A stretch of 64,000 nt of DNA, from positions 54,250,001-54,314,000 of the forward strand of contig OZ231126.1 in NCBI GenBank assembly GCA_965153355.1, given 5' to 3'. The translations under genes were made by a program, and so were the position numbers. The stretch comes from Flaccisagitta enflata (taxonomy: Eukaryota > Chaetognatha > Sagittoidea > Aphragmophora). The notes beneath the pieces were generated by a model. The model searched no databases and was not told the DNA's origin. It saw nothing but the letters and a program-made list of their open reading frames with translations. Shown one piece after another: positions 12,985 to 23,914 of this stretch (position 1 is the first letter of the stretch; every line of letters starts with the position of its first letter).

Positions 12985-13795
12985 CAGTGATTGCGTGGTT
13001 TGCATGTGGTCAATGCGTGGTTTGCATGTGGTCAATGCGAGGTTTGATGTGGTCAGTACATGCTTTGCATGTCGTAAATGCGTGGTTTGAATGTGGTCAA
13101 CGCGTGGGTTGCATGTGGTAAATGCGTGGTTTTCATGTGGTAAATGCGTGGTTAGCATGAGGTCATTGCGTGGTTTGCATGTGGTCAATATGTGGTTTGA
13201 TGTGGTCAGTACATGGTTTGCATGTGGTAAATACGAGGTTTGAATGTGGTCAACGCGTGGTTCGCATATGGTAAATGCGTGATTGCAAGTGGTAAATGCG
13301 TGATTGCAAGTGGTAAATGCATGGTTTGCATATGGTAAATGCTTGGTTTGCATGTTGTCAATGCGTGGTTTGATGTGGTCAGTACGTGCTTTGCATGTAG
13401 TAAATGCGTGGTTTGAATGTGGTCAACGCGTGGGTTGCATGAGGTCATTGCGTGGTTTGCATGTGGTCAATATGTGGTTTGATGTGGTCAGTACGTGGTT
13501 TGCATGTGGTAAATGCGAGGTTTGAATGTGGTCAACGCGTGGTTTGCATATGGTAAATGCGTGATAGTAAGTGGTAAATGCATGGTTTGCATATGGTAAA
13601 TGCGTGGTTTGCATGTGGTCAATGCGTGGTTTGGTGTGGTCAGTACGTGTTTTGCATGTGGTCAATGTGTGGTTTGCATGTGGTCAACGCGTGGTTTTAA
13701 TATATTATACATATGGTCAATACGTCGTTTGAATGTAGTCAATGACAATGTGTGGTAAACACTCGTGGTCAACGCATATTGCATATAGTCAGTCT
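12985..13795. repeat. 22-bp minisatellite with ~282-bp higher-order period
   Basis: The unit is close to GCGTGGTTTGCATGTGGTCA plus AT. Variant units (TTTGATGTGGTCAGTAC, GTGATTGCAAGTGGTAA) recur in the same order at 13,161 and 13,443, a spacing of 282 bp. The 175-residue minus frame (12,826-13,353) is a translation of the array. Confidence 0.9.
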
Positions 13796-15147
13796 CTAAA
13801 AGGAATAAAAGCACAGATCTTGGATTTGGAGCAAGTGCAATTGGCATGTGGGTCAGTTGTTTTTGTGCTGAAGAAGACTAGATGGGGTACACGCTGATTT
13901 TTTAGTACCCTATAAAAATACGTGTTTTTTCAAAAAAATTGAAGTTGCACTCGTTCAAGAAGCGTTATAGTCCAGTTTAAAGGTGAAGAAAATTATGCCT
14001 TTTCTACTTGGAGCAAAATTTCAGCAAAATCGGTTCAGTAGCGAAGATATTGCTGTTTAAAGTCTAGGCCTATTTTTTAATACGTTTTAATTTTAGGTAA
14101 AATTTAGGTTTTTGGAGCTATAAGTCTGAAATTGTTTTCAAACATTGACTATATCCTAATTGACCTAAAAAAAAAATTTAAAAATTTGGTGGTTTTTTCA
14201 TTTTTTGGCTAAAAAAACAAAAAATTGAGTTTCAAAATTTAGGCGTGGTCTTCAAAAAGGGCTAGTTCAAGGAAAATATCAGAATTTATGGTGCCTACTT
14301 AATGAATCTGTTGCCATTAAGTGTACCAACTTATTTCCAAAATTTCAAATGGGTACACTAACCTAAAAAGACAAAAAAACATTTCAAAGTCTAGAGAACA
14401 AATACCAAAATTTAGCATTTTTTTACCTTCTTTGATATATAAAAAAATTCAAAGTTTGATTATTAAGCTGAAATTTGGCTCAGATATGCCAAGATTTTGG
14501 GATCTTTTTTTTCTAAACTTTGAAATGATTTTTTGTCTCTTTGGGTTGACGTACCTCTCTGAAAGTTTTGGAATAAGTAAGTACACTTGATGACAATTGA
14601 TTCCCATAGTGGGCACCAATGATTTCAATATTTTCCTAGAACTAGCCTTTTTCAAAAATCGGGCTTTAATTCTGAAACTCAATTTTTTGATTTTTTGGGC
14701 AAAAATATAAAAAAACATGGAATTTTTTCAATTTCTTTTGTTTTTAGAGTAAATTGGGGTAAAATGAATAATCAAAACTAGTATCAAACTTTTAGCTCAA
14801 AAAACTAAAATTTTACCCAAAAATTGAAACATAGCCCTTTTTTTGAAAATAGGCCTAGACTTTAAACGGCAATATCTCTGCTTCTACTTGACCAATTTTG
14901 CTGAAATTTTGCATGCAAGTAGAAAATTTCACCTAAATTTTTGTAGTCATCCGTCAATTCGTTTGGCATCAGCGCCACTTTAAAGTGTTTTTTTAGAGAA
15001 AAAACGCGTTTTTTTATAGGGTCCACCAAAAAATCAGACATGGACCCCATCTAGTCTTCTTCGGCACGAAAAACTGACCCTGTATGCAAATTTTCAGGCT
15101 TTGCTCCAAATTCGCCGAGTCCTTTTCTTTAAATCCTGGACTAATAG
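13787..15147. mobile_element. Foldback element, ~1.36 kb, nearly all palindrome
   Basis: The left arm (for example GAAGAAGACTAGATGGGGT at about 13,872) matches the right arm in inverted orientation (ACCCCATCTAGTCTTCTTC at about 15,043). Pairing runs almost to the centre near 14,460; the plus frame 14,321-14,590 and the minus frame 14,449-14,718 encode similar peptides for that reason. The outer ends pair imperfectly (TAGTCAGTCTCTAAAAGG with CCTTTTCTTTAAATCCTGG). No transposase. Confidence 0.85.
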
Positions 15148-15425
15148 CACTTGAAGCACTTCAGGTATCACGCGCGTTTTGCATGCGCAGTGCGTGATCA
15201 TCATGTTGTCGCTGCTTGGCTAGCACATAGTAGGGCACATTAGTTGGCACTTAGCACAGTTAGCACATGGTCTGAGCTTGGTAAACACACGCAAAGCAAT
15301 CAGTGTGACGGACCTTCCGTAATGTTCCATGACCCGAGAGTGCAATTGCCAATACTTTTATGAGGCCTCGCGGAATCGCTTTGACCAAAAATCGTTTCCT
15401 TTCAAGAATTACTCGGAAATGTAGG
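15148..15425. other. Non-coding spacer
   Basis: Short unique stretch between the foldback and the AAG array; it contains variants of the GCACATGG/GCATGCGCAGTG theme related to the array at 12,985. No gene. Confidence 0.4.
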
Positions 15426-15439
15426 ATAACAAAAGAGCA

Positions 15440-15703
15440 ACAAAAAAAGAAGAAAAGGAAGAAAAAGAGGAAGAAGAAGAAGAAGAAGAAGAAGAAGAAG
15501 AAGAAGAAGAAGAAGAAGAAGAAGAAGAAAAAGAAAAAGAAAAAAAATAAAAAGAAAAAGAAAAAGTAAAAAAGAAAAAGAAAAAAAAAAAAAGAAAAAG
15601 AAAAAGAAAAAGAAGAAGAAGAAGAAGAAGAAAGAGAGGAAGTAGAAGGAGAAAGAGAGGAAGTAGAAGGAGAAAGAAGAAGGAGAAAGAAGAAGAAGAA
15701 GAA

Positions 15704-15750
<47 letters not shown>

Positions 15751-16055
15751 AGAAGAAGAAGAAGAAGGAGAAGAAGAAGAAGAAGAAGAAGAAGAAGAAG
15801 AAGAAGGAGAAGGAGAGGAAGTAGAAGGAGAAAGAGAGGAAGAAGAAGAAAAAGAAGAAGAAGAAGAAGAAGAAGAAGAAGAAGAAGAAGAAGAAGAAGA
15901 AGAAAGGAAGAAGAAGAAGAAGAAGAAAAAGAAGAAGGGGAAAGAAAGGAAGAAGAAGAAAGAGAAGAGAAGAGAAGAGAAGAGAAGAGAAGAGAAGAGA
16001 AGAGAAGAGAAGAGAAGAGAAGAGAAGAGAAGAAAGACAGAAAGACAGAAAGAAC

Positions 16056-16110
<55 letters not shown>

Positions 16111-16117
16111 AGGAAAG
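15440..16117. repeat. (AAG)n/(GGA)n/(AAAG)n purine tract, ~680 bp
   Basis: Long all-purine strand with AAG, AAAG, GGAGAA and AGAAG blocks. It ends in a regular AAAG run. The 240-residue Ser/Phe-rich minus frame (15,409-16,131) is a translation of this tract. Confidence 0.97.
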
Positions 16118-16530
16118 TAGAAACGTAACATTAGTTAAGTTTCATGGAGCTCGCGAGAAAAATACTGTGTCGGAAATGACAACCTTGAATCATTGCACGC
16201 CCAAGCAATGACAAGGGCATGAAAATGTTCCAGTGCAAGGAATATTTGTTATTTAAGCCTATTATTATCACAAGATATATTTTCTTTTTTGAAAAAAATT
16301 GTCCGAAAAATTCCAGAGTTGTTGAAGCTTTAAACAAACGGTTGTTGTGGCCAAACCAGGCCGCGTTAAGTTAAGGCAAGGGAAGCTACACTTAAAATAA
16401 TCTCCAAGGCATGACGAGTTCAAATCTGTTTTCATTTTATCTCTACGACCACGCGCCTTGACGCGATGAGCCAAAGAAACTACTTGTTACCTATATAGAA
16501 AATAAAAGAAGACCTCAGATAACTTCTTTT
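16118..16530. other. Non-coding interval
   Basis: No gene, repeat pair or splice context recognised. Confidence 0.4.
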
Positions 16531-16767
16531 CTAAGTCGCTGGCTAAGCGACTCTATAAGAGGGCGTGTCCCTTGGTCTGTCTGAGTGTCCGTCACGCGAA
16601 ATTTCGGATGCCGCGAAATTGACCGAATTTGTGATTTCTGAGCATAACAGCCCCTGCCCACCCAAAATACAGCCCCTGCCCACTGATTAACTGCCCCTGC
16701 CCCTCAGTGTACTGCCCCTGCCCACCCGCCAGCGACTGCTTATTGGCCGTGTATCCGGCCTTGTTCA
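16531..16767 (+). repeat. Family I copy 9
   Basis: The hairpin AAGTCGCTGGCTAAGCGACT opens it; CTGCCCCTGCCCA units are locally triplicated; it closes CAGCGACTGCTTATTGGCCG and TGTATCCGGCCTTGTT. Confidence 0.8.
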
Positions 16768-16997
16768 GGGGGAAAGGTGACGGTGGTCGGCCAAAAACGT
16801 GACAGAGATGTCAAGAGATATCCTCATCAATCGTAGTTTATTGTAATGCACCAAATACTTAAATTCTATCATGTGATAATTGTGATATATCGAAAGAAAG
16901 CTAAACCTATTCTCTTGCCGATTATGATACAATATGTAAGCTTTGAACAAAAATGTTTAATAGATTTACACTACTAAATGAAGGAAAGAAGGAAAGA

Positions 16998-17102
<105 letters not shown>

Positions 17103-17293
17103 AGCGAGAAAGGTTTAGTTGATTTTTTACCAAACAGCCAGTTAACACTGAACCTCCCAGTCTGAACCTCCAACCCATCTATTTCCTTTGCAGAGGAACG
17201 TCGCCTTTGGATTTCTCACCTCTCCATGACGTCAGTCCAAGACCCGCTTCAACATGAAAGGTGAGCATGAAAGGGGAGGTTCAGTGCTCTGTT

Positions 17294-17441
17294 TGGTTGC
17301 GGACACGCAACTCTATCAGAGGCTTTGTCTGTCCGTCCGTCCCTTGGTCCGTGGTGATCGAATTGGAAATTGTGAAAACGCGCATTTCCGCCCCTGCCCA
17401 CCCGTCCGCAACTGGTATTGGCCGTGTATCCGGCCTTGTTT
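17294..17441 (+). repeat. Family I copy 10 (GTTGCGGACACGCAAC subfamily)
   Basis: GTTGCGGACACGCAACTCTA, then GTCTGTCCGTCCGTC, a GATCGAATTGGAAATTGTG core, CCCCTGCCCACCCGTCCGCA and TGTATCCGGCCTTGTTT. The clearest compact member of its subfamily. Confidence 0.85.
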
Positions 17442-17490
17442 ACAGAAGTAGTTGCTCTAAGGAGGGTTGATACTAGGACTTTGTTAATGG

Positions 17491-17582
17491 TTGACCGCTT
17501 TCAACTTGGTAGGAGGGTCCCACTCTCGGATAGCTACTAGTATTTTGACCGCAAAAATGGAAGCGGAAGCGGTGGAAGATGC
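17491..17582. mobile_element. Fragment of the GGAAGCGGAAGC MITE
   Basis: ATAGCTACTAGTATTTTGAC and AATGGAAGCGGAAGCGGTGG match the MITE copies at 30,683 and 49,063, but the GGGATGTGG ends are not preserved. Confidence 0.5.
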
Positions 17583-17624
17583 CTAAAAGTTAATATACGT
17601 AACTACTCAACAACAACACACAAT

Positions 17625-18436
17625 GGCTAATTTGGGGCCCCCATCAAGCATATCACTCCAACCTGTCACCAAACACCCAAATCCATTCTAATCCACGTAC
17701 ACAGTGGCTAATTTGGGGCCCCCATCAAGCATATCACTCCAACCTATCACCAAACACCCAAATCCACCTTAATCCACCTACACAGTGGCTAATTTGGAGC
17801 CCTCATCAAGCATATCACGCCAACCTATCACCAAACACCCAAATCTACCCTAATCCACCTACACAGTGGCTAATTTGCGGCCCCCATCAAGCATATCACT
17901 CCAACCTATCACCAAACACCCAAATCCACCCTAATCCACCTACACAGTGTCTAATTCGGTGCCCCCATCAAGCATATCACTCCAACCTATCACCAAACAC
18001 CCAAATCCACCCTAATCCAGCTGCACAGTGGCTAATTTGGGGCCCCCATCAAGCATATCACTCCAACCTGTCACCAAACACCCAAATCCACCAAAATCCA
18101 CTAACACAGTGGCAAATTTTGGCCCCCCATCAAGCATTTCACCCCAATCTATCACTAAACACCCAAATCCACCCTAATCCACCTACATAGCGGCTAATTT
18201 GGGGCCCCCATCAAGCGTATCACTCCAACCTGTCATCAAACACCCAAATCCACCCTAATCTATCTGTAACATCGAGAGACAATTACCTGTGTATGGATCA
18301 GATGGATTTTGGGGTTCTTATAAAAAATACATAGCGGCTAATTTGGGGCCCCCATCAAGCGTATCACTCCAACCTGTCATCAAACACCCAAATCCACCCT
18401 AATCTATCTGTAACATCGAGAGACAATTACCTGTGT
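17625..18436. repeat. 81-bp tandem array that captured exon-border sequence
   Basis: Units begin GGCTAATTTGGGGCCCCCAT at 17,625, 17,706, 17,787 and onward at 81-bp steps to 18,192; one further unit begins at 18,336. Between the last two, a 63-bp stretch (ATCGAGAGACAATTACCTGT and onward) has been carried into the array. It is identical to the sequence at 18,415-18,459 that opens the gene 1 exon, giving a 144-bp tandem step. Confidence 0.92.
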
Positions 18437-18647
18437 ATGGATCAGATGGATTTTGGGGTCGTGTCGGAGATCGGGATATCGCGACTGGCGCTGACTTACT
18501 CCGGTTGGCTCTTTGGCGGCGTCTTCACGGGATTTCATTGGCTGGCGTTCGTCCCGGATATTTGCTACAACCAAAGCGGGTATTACGGACTCTTCAGCAA
18601 GTGCACCATAGTGGGACACATCCTTTCCTATTGGACATGCAATATAG
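18437..18647 (+). CDS. Gene 1, exon-like block A (membrane protein)
   Basis: The frame opens with two in-frame ATGs (18,437 and 18,446) and ends at a consensus donor, ATATAG followed by GTAAGG. It encodes about 70 residues with hydrophobic segments SGWLFGGVFTGFHWLAFV and IVGHILSYW, and three cysteines. Composition is clearly more gene-like than the surrounding sequence. The family is not recognised. The start is uncertain: ATCAG just before the second ATG could instead be a splice acceptor. The exon ends in phase 1, whereas the next visible exon (33,817) needs phase 2, so either an exon is missing between them, or acceptor GGCAG at 33,830 is used (which restores frame). Confidence 0.6.
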
Positions 18648-18659
18648 GTAAGGGTATAT

Positions 18660-19276
18660 GTCGAGCAGCGGCGTAGGAGAGCTAGATTTTTTAGGACTTC
18701 CACCACTTAATTAGTGTCCGACAGATTTGGTGTCCCAACAGAAACTAAATTGTTTTTATTTGTAAACTGTATAAAGATAGTGATTTTTATCATACTTTTG
18801 TCAACAACCTCTTCATTTTGTTCAACTTGTCAATTTCAATCTCTATGCTCACTAAGGCTTGTAAGTTAATTTGCTACCATGAAAGCACATTTATTTTTTT
18901 GTGTTTCTATCAGTTAGTTTATGTTGTTCTGTCTTTCTATCTTCTTTTTTTCCTTTGCTTCTTTTTATCTAATCTTTTTTTTTTTGCCTTTGACTTCTCA
19001 TCTTGTTCTTTGTCTGTCTGTCTCTGGCTGTCCATCTGTCTCTGAGCTGTCCATTTGTCTATGTCTCTCTGTCTGTCTCTCTGATTTTCTCTCACTCTCG
19101 CTCTCTCTCTCTCACTCCTCTATTTTTAATATTTTTTTCTTCCTTTCTTTTTTTTTTGAAAAATTGGTGTCCCGACAACCTTAGTGTCCCGACAGCAGGG
19201 ACTTCCATGGAAGTCCCGGAAGTCCCTTCTACGCCGCTGAATTGTCGAGTAAAGCGAGTAAACCTTATTTCACCCT
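18660..19276. other. Intronic pyrimidine-rich stretch
   Basis: TGTCTGTCTCTCTG and TTTTTCTTCC tracts lie between two TGTCCCGACAG/TGTCCGACAG motifs (18,713 and 19,166-19,195). A CAGGGACTTCCATGGAAGTC motif at about 19,195 has a relative at 44,398-44,440. No gene. Confidence 0.45.
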
Positions 19277-19719
19277 GAGTGCACGCCACGGGGGAGGCTT
19301 TCATGGGTAAAGAAAAATTCTCGGTCATAATGGCGAGTGGTTTGGGCCTCAGGAAGGCTTACACTTTTTTTTTTATAAGAACCTAGTTTATAAGAACAAC
19401 AAGGCTTCGAATGGCCCAAAAATTAAGAACATCTTAAGAACGTACGAAGGCTTCAAATCTTGAGAAAAAAATTTTGCTTAAAGTAATATTTAAAGAACAT
19501 TAACAAAAAACTAACATTTTAGTATAATTAGATAATTTTTTTTAATTTCTAATATAAATACCAAGAAAATATCCCCAAACATTAATGTCTAGCATTTGTT
19601 TTAATAGTATTCAATAGAAATATATTTGATATAATCAAATATTAGTATAATATAAGGTTCTTTATAGTTTATATAGTATTTTAGATTAAGAACGCTCTAA
19701 GAATGTTGAAGGCTTCATA

Positions 19720-20118
19720 TATAAGCCGGAATTTCACCCCAGGCTTATTGCAATGCTCTCACCTGCTCACCTGAAATGGATTGTCATTGGATATGCAGTC
19801 TTTAGAAAGTTCCATCAATGTATTCATTCCTTAGGCTCATCTGGCTGTCTATCTGGGATATGAATGAAATATTGTCAGTATTTAAGAGGGCGGCCCGATC
19901 CAAATATCACACTATCAGAGACCCCGAATCTGTCTGCAAAGAAAGAGAGACAGCTTCAGGATATTTGTCATTTGATATTTGTTCGGGCAGAGAATCATCA
20001 ATCAATGAATAAACACGATGGGAAACAATGTAAATCGAATGTATAATGAAATACCAAAACGTGACGAATATTATCATGATTCTCTTCACTTAATGTCCAT
20101 CAAAATCCCTCTCCTACA
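19720..20118 (-). repeat. 3' LTR
   Basis: 399 bp, starts (minus strand) TGTAGGAGAGGGATTTTGAT and ends GGGGTGAAATTCCGGCTTATA minus its first base. The purine-rich tract lies immediately upstream of it at about 20,121-20,136. Confidence 0.93.
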
Positions 20119-22404
20119 TACTTCCCCTCGCTTCAACTAGACGACCCGGCAGTAAGAAGCGAAACAGGCAAGGTAAAATATGAGGAAAGGCATTTGCAGA
20201 CATCAAGGCAATATTTATCATAAATGATGTCACAACCATCAAACGCGCAATCCAATCATAAACGCGTAATTATTAGCGTAAATCTAAATGCAGTAACGAA
20301 ATGTAGAAAACACCAGGTAAGTATTATTAAAAATCCTTTTTTTTCTTCTTTTTTCTTTTTTTTCTTACCTTTTTTTTTTGAGGTAAACTCGGAATGTAAA
20401 GAATGAAGCAAATATCACGTGAAACTTGTTCCAATGCTAAGAAATTCGATGTAGAAACAAAGTAAACATTTATGAACAAAAACAAACAAAACAAATAAGA
20501 CAAAACAAACAAATAAAACAAAACAAAACAAATCGCGAAACACAAATTACGAATTTCTACCAACGTCCAAGTCCGTATCTATGCGCTTCCAAGCTTCTGT
20601 CTCCAGCTCTCTCTCTTCCCTCGTATTCACGACTATTCACGCCTTGCATAAGTTTTCAATTTTATTTTTTTCCATCTCTCCTTTTACCTTCTTCACTCAC
20701 TGCTTTCCCATTTCTTTCGATCGCGCTTCTCGCGACGTTTTCCATCATCGTGGCGACGAGACCTCGATTCTCTCTTACGTCTTTTGTCACCATCGTCATG
20801 GTGATAAGATTTAAACTCCTTCATGACGACTGTGGCGTCGCTCATTGTCTCCGTCGCGCTGGCAGCTGCGGCGTTGTTCGTCTTCGTGGTCTCGTCGATG
20901 CAATTTCGTCTCTTTCGTTTCGCTGCATCCATCGTCGCTTTTCTCGTAGCTTCCTCTTCTCCTAGTTGGTGGATCGTCACGCGGCCGGCCAGACCCAGAC
21001 AGCGCCATTTCAATGGATCGCGTGAGGGCTGGGGTGGACCGCCTTTCGTCCATTTTCCCGGAAGTAAGAGGAGTAAGAAAGGTGAGAAGTTGCTGGGAAG
21101 GGAGCGTTGACGTGAATAGCAGAGTTTGAGAGACGAGGATATTTCTCTTTCCCTTTTTCCACGCTTTTCACGAGTTTGAGTCTTCTCTTTCTCTATCTTT
21201 CCTTTCTGCCTTATTTCCTCTTGTCACCTGCCACGTTCACTGCCGGTTTTTCTCTTTTACACGCTTGTGAAGTCGACAACGCTGTTGACGTCGACGAGGT
21301 GTTTGAGACGTTGACGATGTTGTAGTTGTTGTCGAGATGATGAAGTTGGTTACCAGAAGAAGTTACTAGCACTAACTTCTGCAATCTTGCACTGGCAGAA
21401 GCCCCACCGAGGTGGGCCCTGGCACCAACTTGTTGAAGCACAAAGAAAATGATGTTTCAGTGGTTTGTCGACTTGTAAACGAGACAAGATGAACATGGCA
21501 GAAGTTGGAGAAAGAAAGAGGAAGAACGTCGTCGTCATCGTCGTTGTGAAGAGGAGAGATTGAGAGACAAGGATGGAGTTGCGTAGGAGATATTGCCGTT
21601 GGTCATTTTTCCCTTAATTTCTTATCGCCGAATTATCAAATAATCGATGCATCGCCGTGATATGCGGATGAATGTTGTAGACAACACGGTGACGACCTCC
21701 ATTCACTTCGTTTGTTGGCCGTCCATGGTACATGCGCGCATCCATACAATGGTCGACGCCATCTTGTCTTCAATTTGCACTCCGCCGTGATCACGATGAT
21801 ACCTTTGGCGTAAGGTAAAACAATTTTCGGCGTTCATCCTTTGCGGTTCGTAACAACAGTCGCTACCAATAAATGTTGATCTGACAAGGATTTTCAATTC
21901 CCTCGTTCTGCCAATTTTCCATTGTTGGTATGACAGAAGGTTTTTCAATTCCTTCGTAGTACCAACTATGTTAGGCGACAGCATTCCAAATTGGATAGTC
22001 TTCTCTACGTCTTTCTTTGTTTTGTTTTTCTGTCGATCACAACTGTTTCTATGCTAAAATCCGCATTAACTACTAATTTGTGTGGGCACACATGATGTTA
22101 ATCTTTTAAACAATTGGGAGCAAGGTTCAACTGACGACTTCCCCCGACTTTTGCTACGACTTCCCCGGATTCTTGCTACGACTTCCCCACTGACCAGTGA
22201 ATTTCATAATGGACCGGTTCTGTGGGGGATGTAAAAGGGGGGGGGCTCACAAAATGCAATGATCACCATATTTCATTTAGGCGATATAGGACAGAGCACA
22301 ATGATCGCCATATTTCACTTAGGCGATAAATGATGATGTTAAATGATAAAAATAATTTAAGCGATTTGAAAAGACGACTTCCCCAGAAGAGAGGCACGGG
22401 GAAA
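20119..22404 (-). other. 3' non-coding part of the LTR element
   Basis: About 2.3 kb between the gag-like stop and the 3' LTR. Frames of 76-106 residues occur but none is conserved-looking; one (20,693-21,013, minus) is Lys/Arg/Glu-rich. A GACTTCCCC motif is repeated three times near 22,130-22,190, and the phrase CATATTTCA-TTAGGCGAT is duplicated at 22,267 and 22,310. Where pol would be expected there is nothing. Confidence 0.6.
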
Positions 22405-23685
22405 TTAGTAACGATTGCCGCCCGATTTGTGATTGGTGTCGTCATGGCGACGGCTGTGCGAATAATGATCGCGTTGCTGATAATGCAATTGACCTGTCAC
22501 CTCCTGGGCATGGCTCCTACAGTGACCATGGCTGAGGGAGTGATCTTGAGGTTGGCCAAAGTTGCGATCATCATGACTTTCATATGCGCGGTCTCTTTGG
22601 TGACCACGGCGTTGGAAGTCAAAATCTTGGGTATCGTATTCTTCACCAAATGGATCCGAACGTCTCGCACTTGGGTACGAATCGCGATTCCATTGCTGGT
22701 TGTGGCTGTCCTCGTGGCGCGGCTGATCACTTGTGTCTTCATGGCTGGCGTTGTATTCGCGGCGGCTGTGTGAATCCTGATTGCGGTGCTGCTGATGCTG
22801 ATGCAGTTGGCCTATCATTTCCTGTGCAGGGTTTCTTCGATAACCATGACTCTGGAAGTGATCATGGGGAGGGCCGAAATTGCGATCATTGTGACCTTCG
22901 TGGACATGGTCCCTGCGGGCTCCACGTCGTAGAAAGTCGTTTTGGGAGTCATCAGCATGATTGTGACGTAAAGGTCGACTGCAGGAGCTTCGCTCCCAGC
23001 GTGGACCACACACTTCCGCTTCAAGATCATCAAGTTTTAGCGACATTTCCCGGAACCCTCTTTCAATAGACGTCAGAGGGTCACAGGACATGGCACCACC
23101 AACAAACGCAAATGATTTTCCATCTGCTGCGCCATCGCCGTCATCGGTGCATGTCAACGCCGCCTGGCACCTGAAAGCGATGCGCTTCCCTTCTTCCAAC
23201 GTTTCCGCGTTGTGGCCGAGGTCGATGGCTTGCTGGTAGTTTCGTGGTAAGGCCGAGCGGAACTCGTGGTAGTAGTCAGCCTCGCTCGGACTATCCTCGT
23301 ACCTGTCGATTGTCCTTTGGACTCGTGCGGCCAAGGCATGGAAATTTTCCTGTCCATCCCAGGTGATCCTTTTACGCCTAGAACGCCAGTTGTATTTGTC
23401 CTGCGGTGTAATCAGCAGGCTCTTGAACTGCGTCTTCAAGTTTGCCCATGTGGCGGCGGTAGCGGCGCTCAAGGCGTCACTCATCATCAATCGGGTTGCA
23501 TCGTTCAACTTCATGGGGAGCCATGCCACGTAAAGTTCCTTCTTCCTATCCTCTCCGCAATTGGTCGCCAACACGACGGCCTTCTCAAATCGTCCAAGCC
23601 ACTCCTCTGGATCGTGGTAGTCTGGTCTAAAATCCTCGATCGGGATTAAACTTGCTCCTTTTTCCGCCATCTTTGCTGTGGACAA
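22405..23685 (-). CDS. Gag-like capsid protein of the LTR element
   Basis: 426 residues, intact from ATG to stop. Residues ~15-190 look like a retrotransposon gag (capsid) domain: DPEEWLGRFEKAV, the LYVAWLPMKL helix, TWANLKTQFKSLL, NFHALAARVQRTIDRYED and FRSALPRNYQQAIDLG follow the usual order of that family. The C-terminal ~200 residues are rich in His, Asp, Arg and Gln and contain an internal duplication (two blocks with RNFG and a QDHS/HDHF motif). No CCHC zinc knuckle is seen, so this tail may replace it in RNA binding (inference). It lies 229 bp downstream of the preceding ORF. Expected role: packaging of the element RNA in particles; pol would have to come from another element. Confidence 0.85.
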   Translation of the reverse strand: MSTAKMAEKGASLIPIEDFRPDYHDPEEWLGRFEKAVVLATNCGEDRKKELYVAWLPMKLNDATRLMMSDALSAATAATWANLKTQFKSLLITPQDKYNWRSRRKRITWDGQENFHALAARVQRTIDRYEDSPSEADYYHEFRSALPRNYQQAIDLGHNAETLEEGKRIAFRCQAALTCTDDGDGAADGKSFAFVGGAMSCDPLTSIERGFREMSLKLDDLEAEVCGPRWERSSCSRPLRHNHADDSQNDFLRRGARRDHVHEGHNDRNFGPPHDHFQSHGYRRNPAQEMIGQLHQHQQHRNQDSHSRREYNASHEDTSDQPRHEDSHNQQWNRDSYPSARRSDPFGEEYDTQDFDFQRRGHQRDRAYESHDDRNFGQPQDHSLSHGHCRSHAQEVTGQLHYQQRDHYSHSRRHDDTNHKSGGNRY

Positions 23686-23914
23686 GGCGTAGTAATAACA
23701 GTGAAATTTATCGGCAAGCCTATCTTTCAGTGAAGCCTTGCCGATGATGTGTCCTAAGGTCGTGTTTCAGTGAGACCTGAGGACACTTGGAAAAGATAAA
23801 AGGCAATAAAAGGCAGCGACCACACTACAATGTAAGAGTAAAATACAACTGCTCCCAATATAATACAGAAGATGAATATGTACAATCACAGAGGGTTTTT
23901 CAATGACCTCGTGT

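Noticed and set aside
12826-13353. 175-residue frame with NHALTTCKP-type repeats
   Set aside because: 22-bp minisatellite translation; unit length is not a multiple of three and the frame is not conserved across the array.
12985-13795. CRISPR-like array (22-bp repeats)
   Set aside because: No spacers: units are contiguous, and the setting is eukaryotic.
15409-16131. 240-residue Ser/Phe-rich minus-strand frame
   Set aside because: Translation of the AAG/AAAG purine tract.
20693-21013. Lys/Arg/Glu-rich 106-residue frame in the LTR element
   Set aside because: No motif or position expected of pol or env; composition-driven.
22330-23649. Plus-strand frames of 127-161 residues opposite gag
   Set aside because: Shadows of the minus-strand gag-like ORF.
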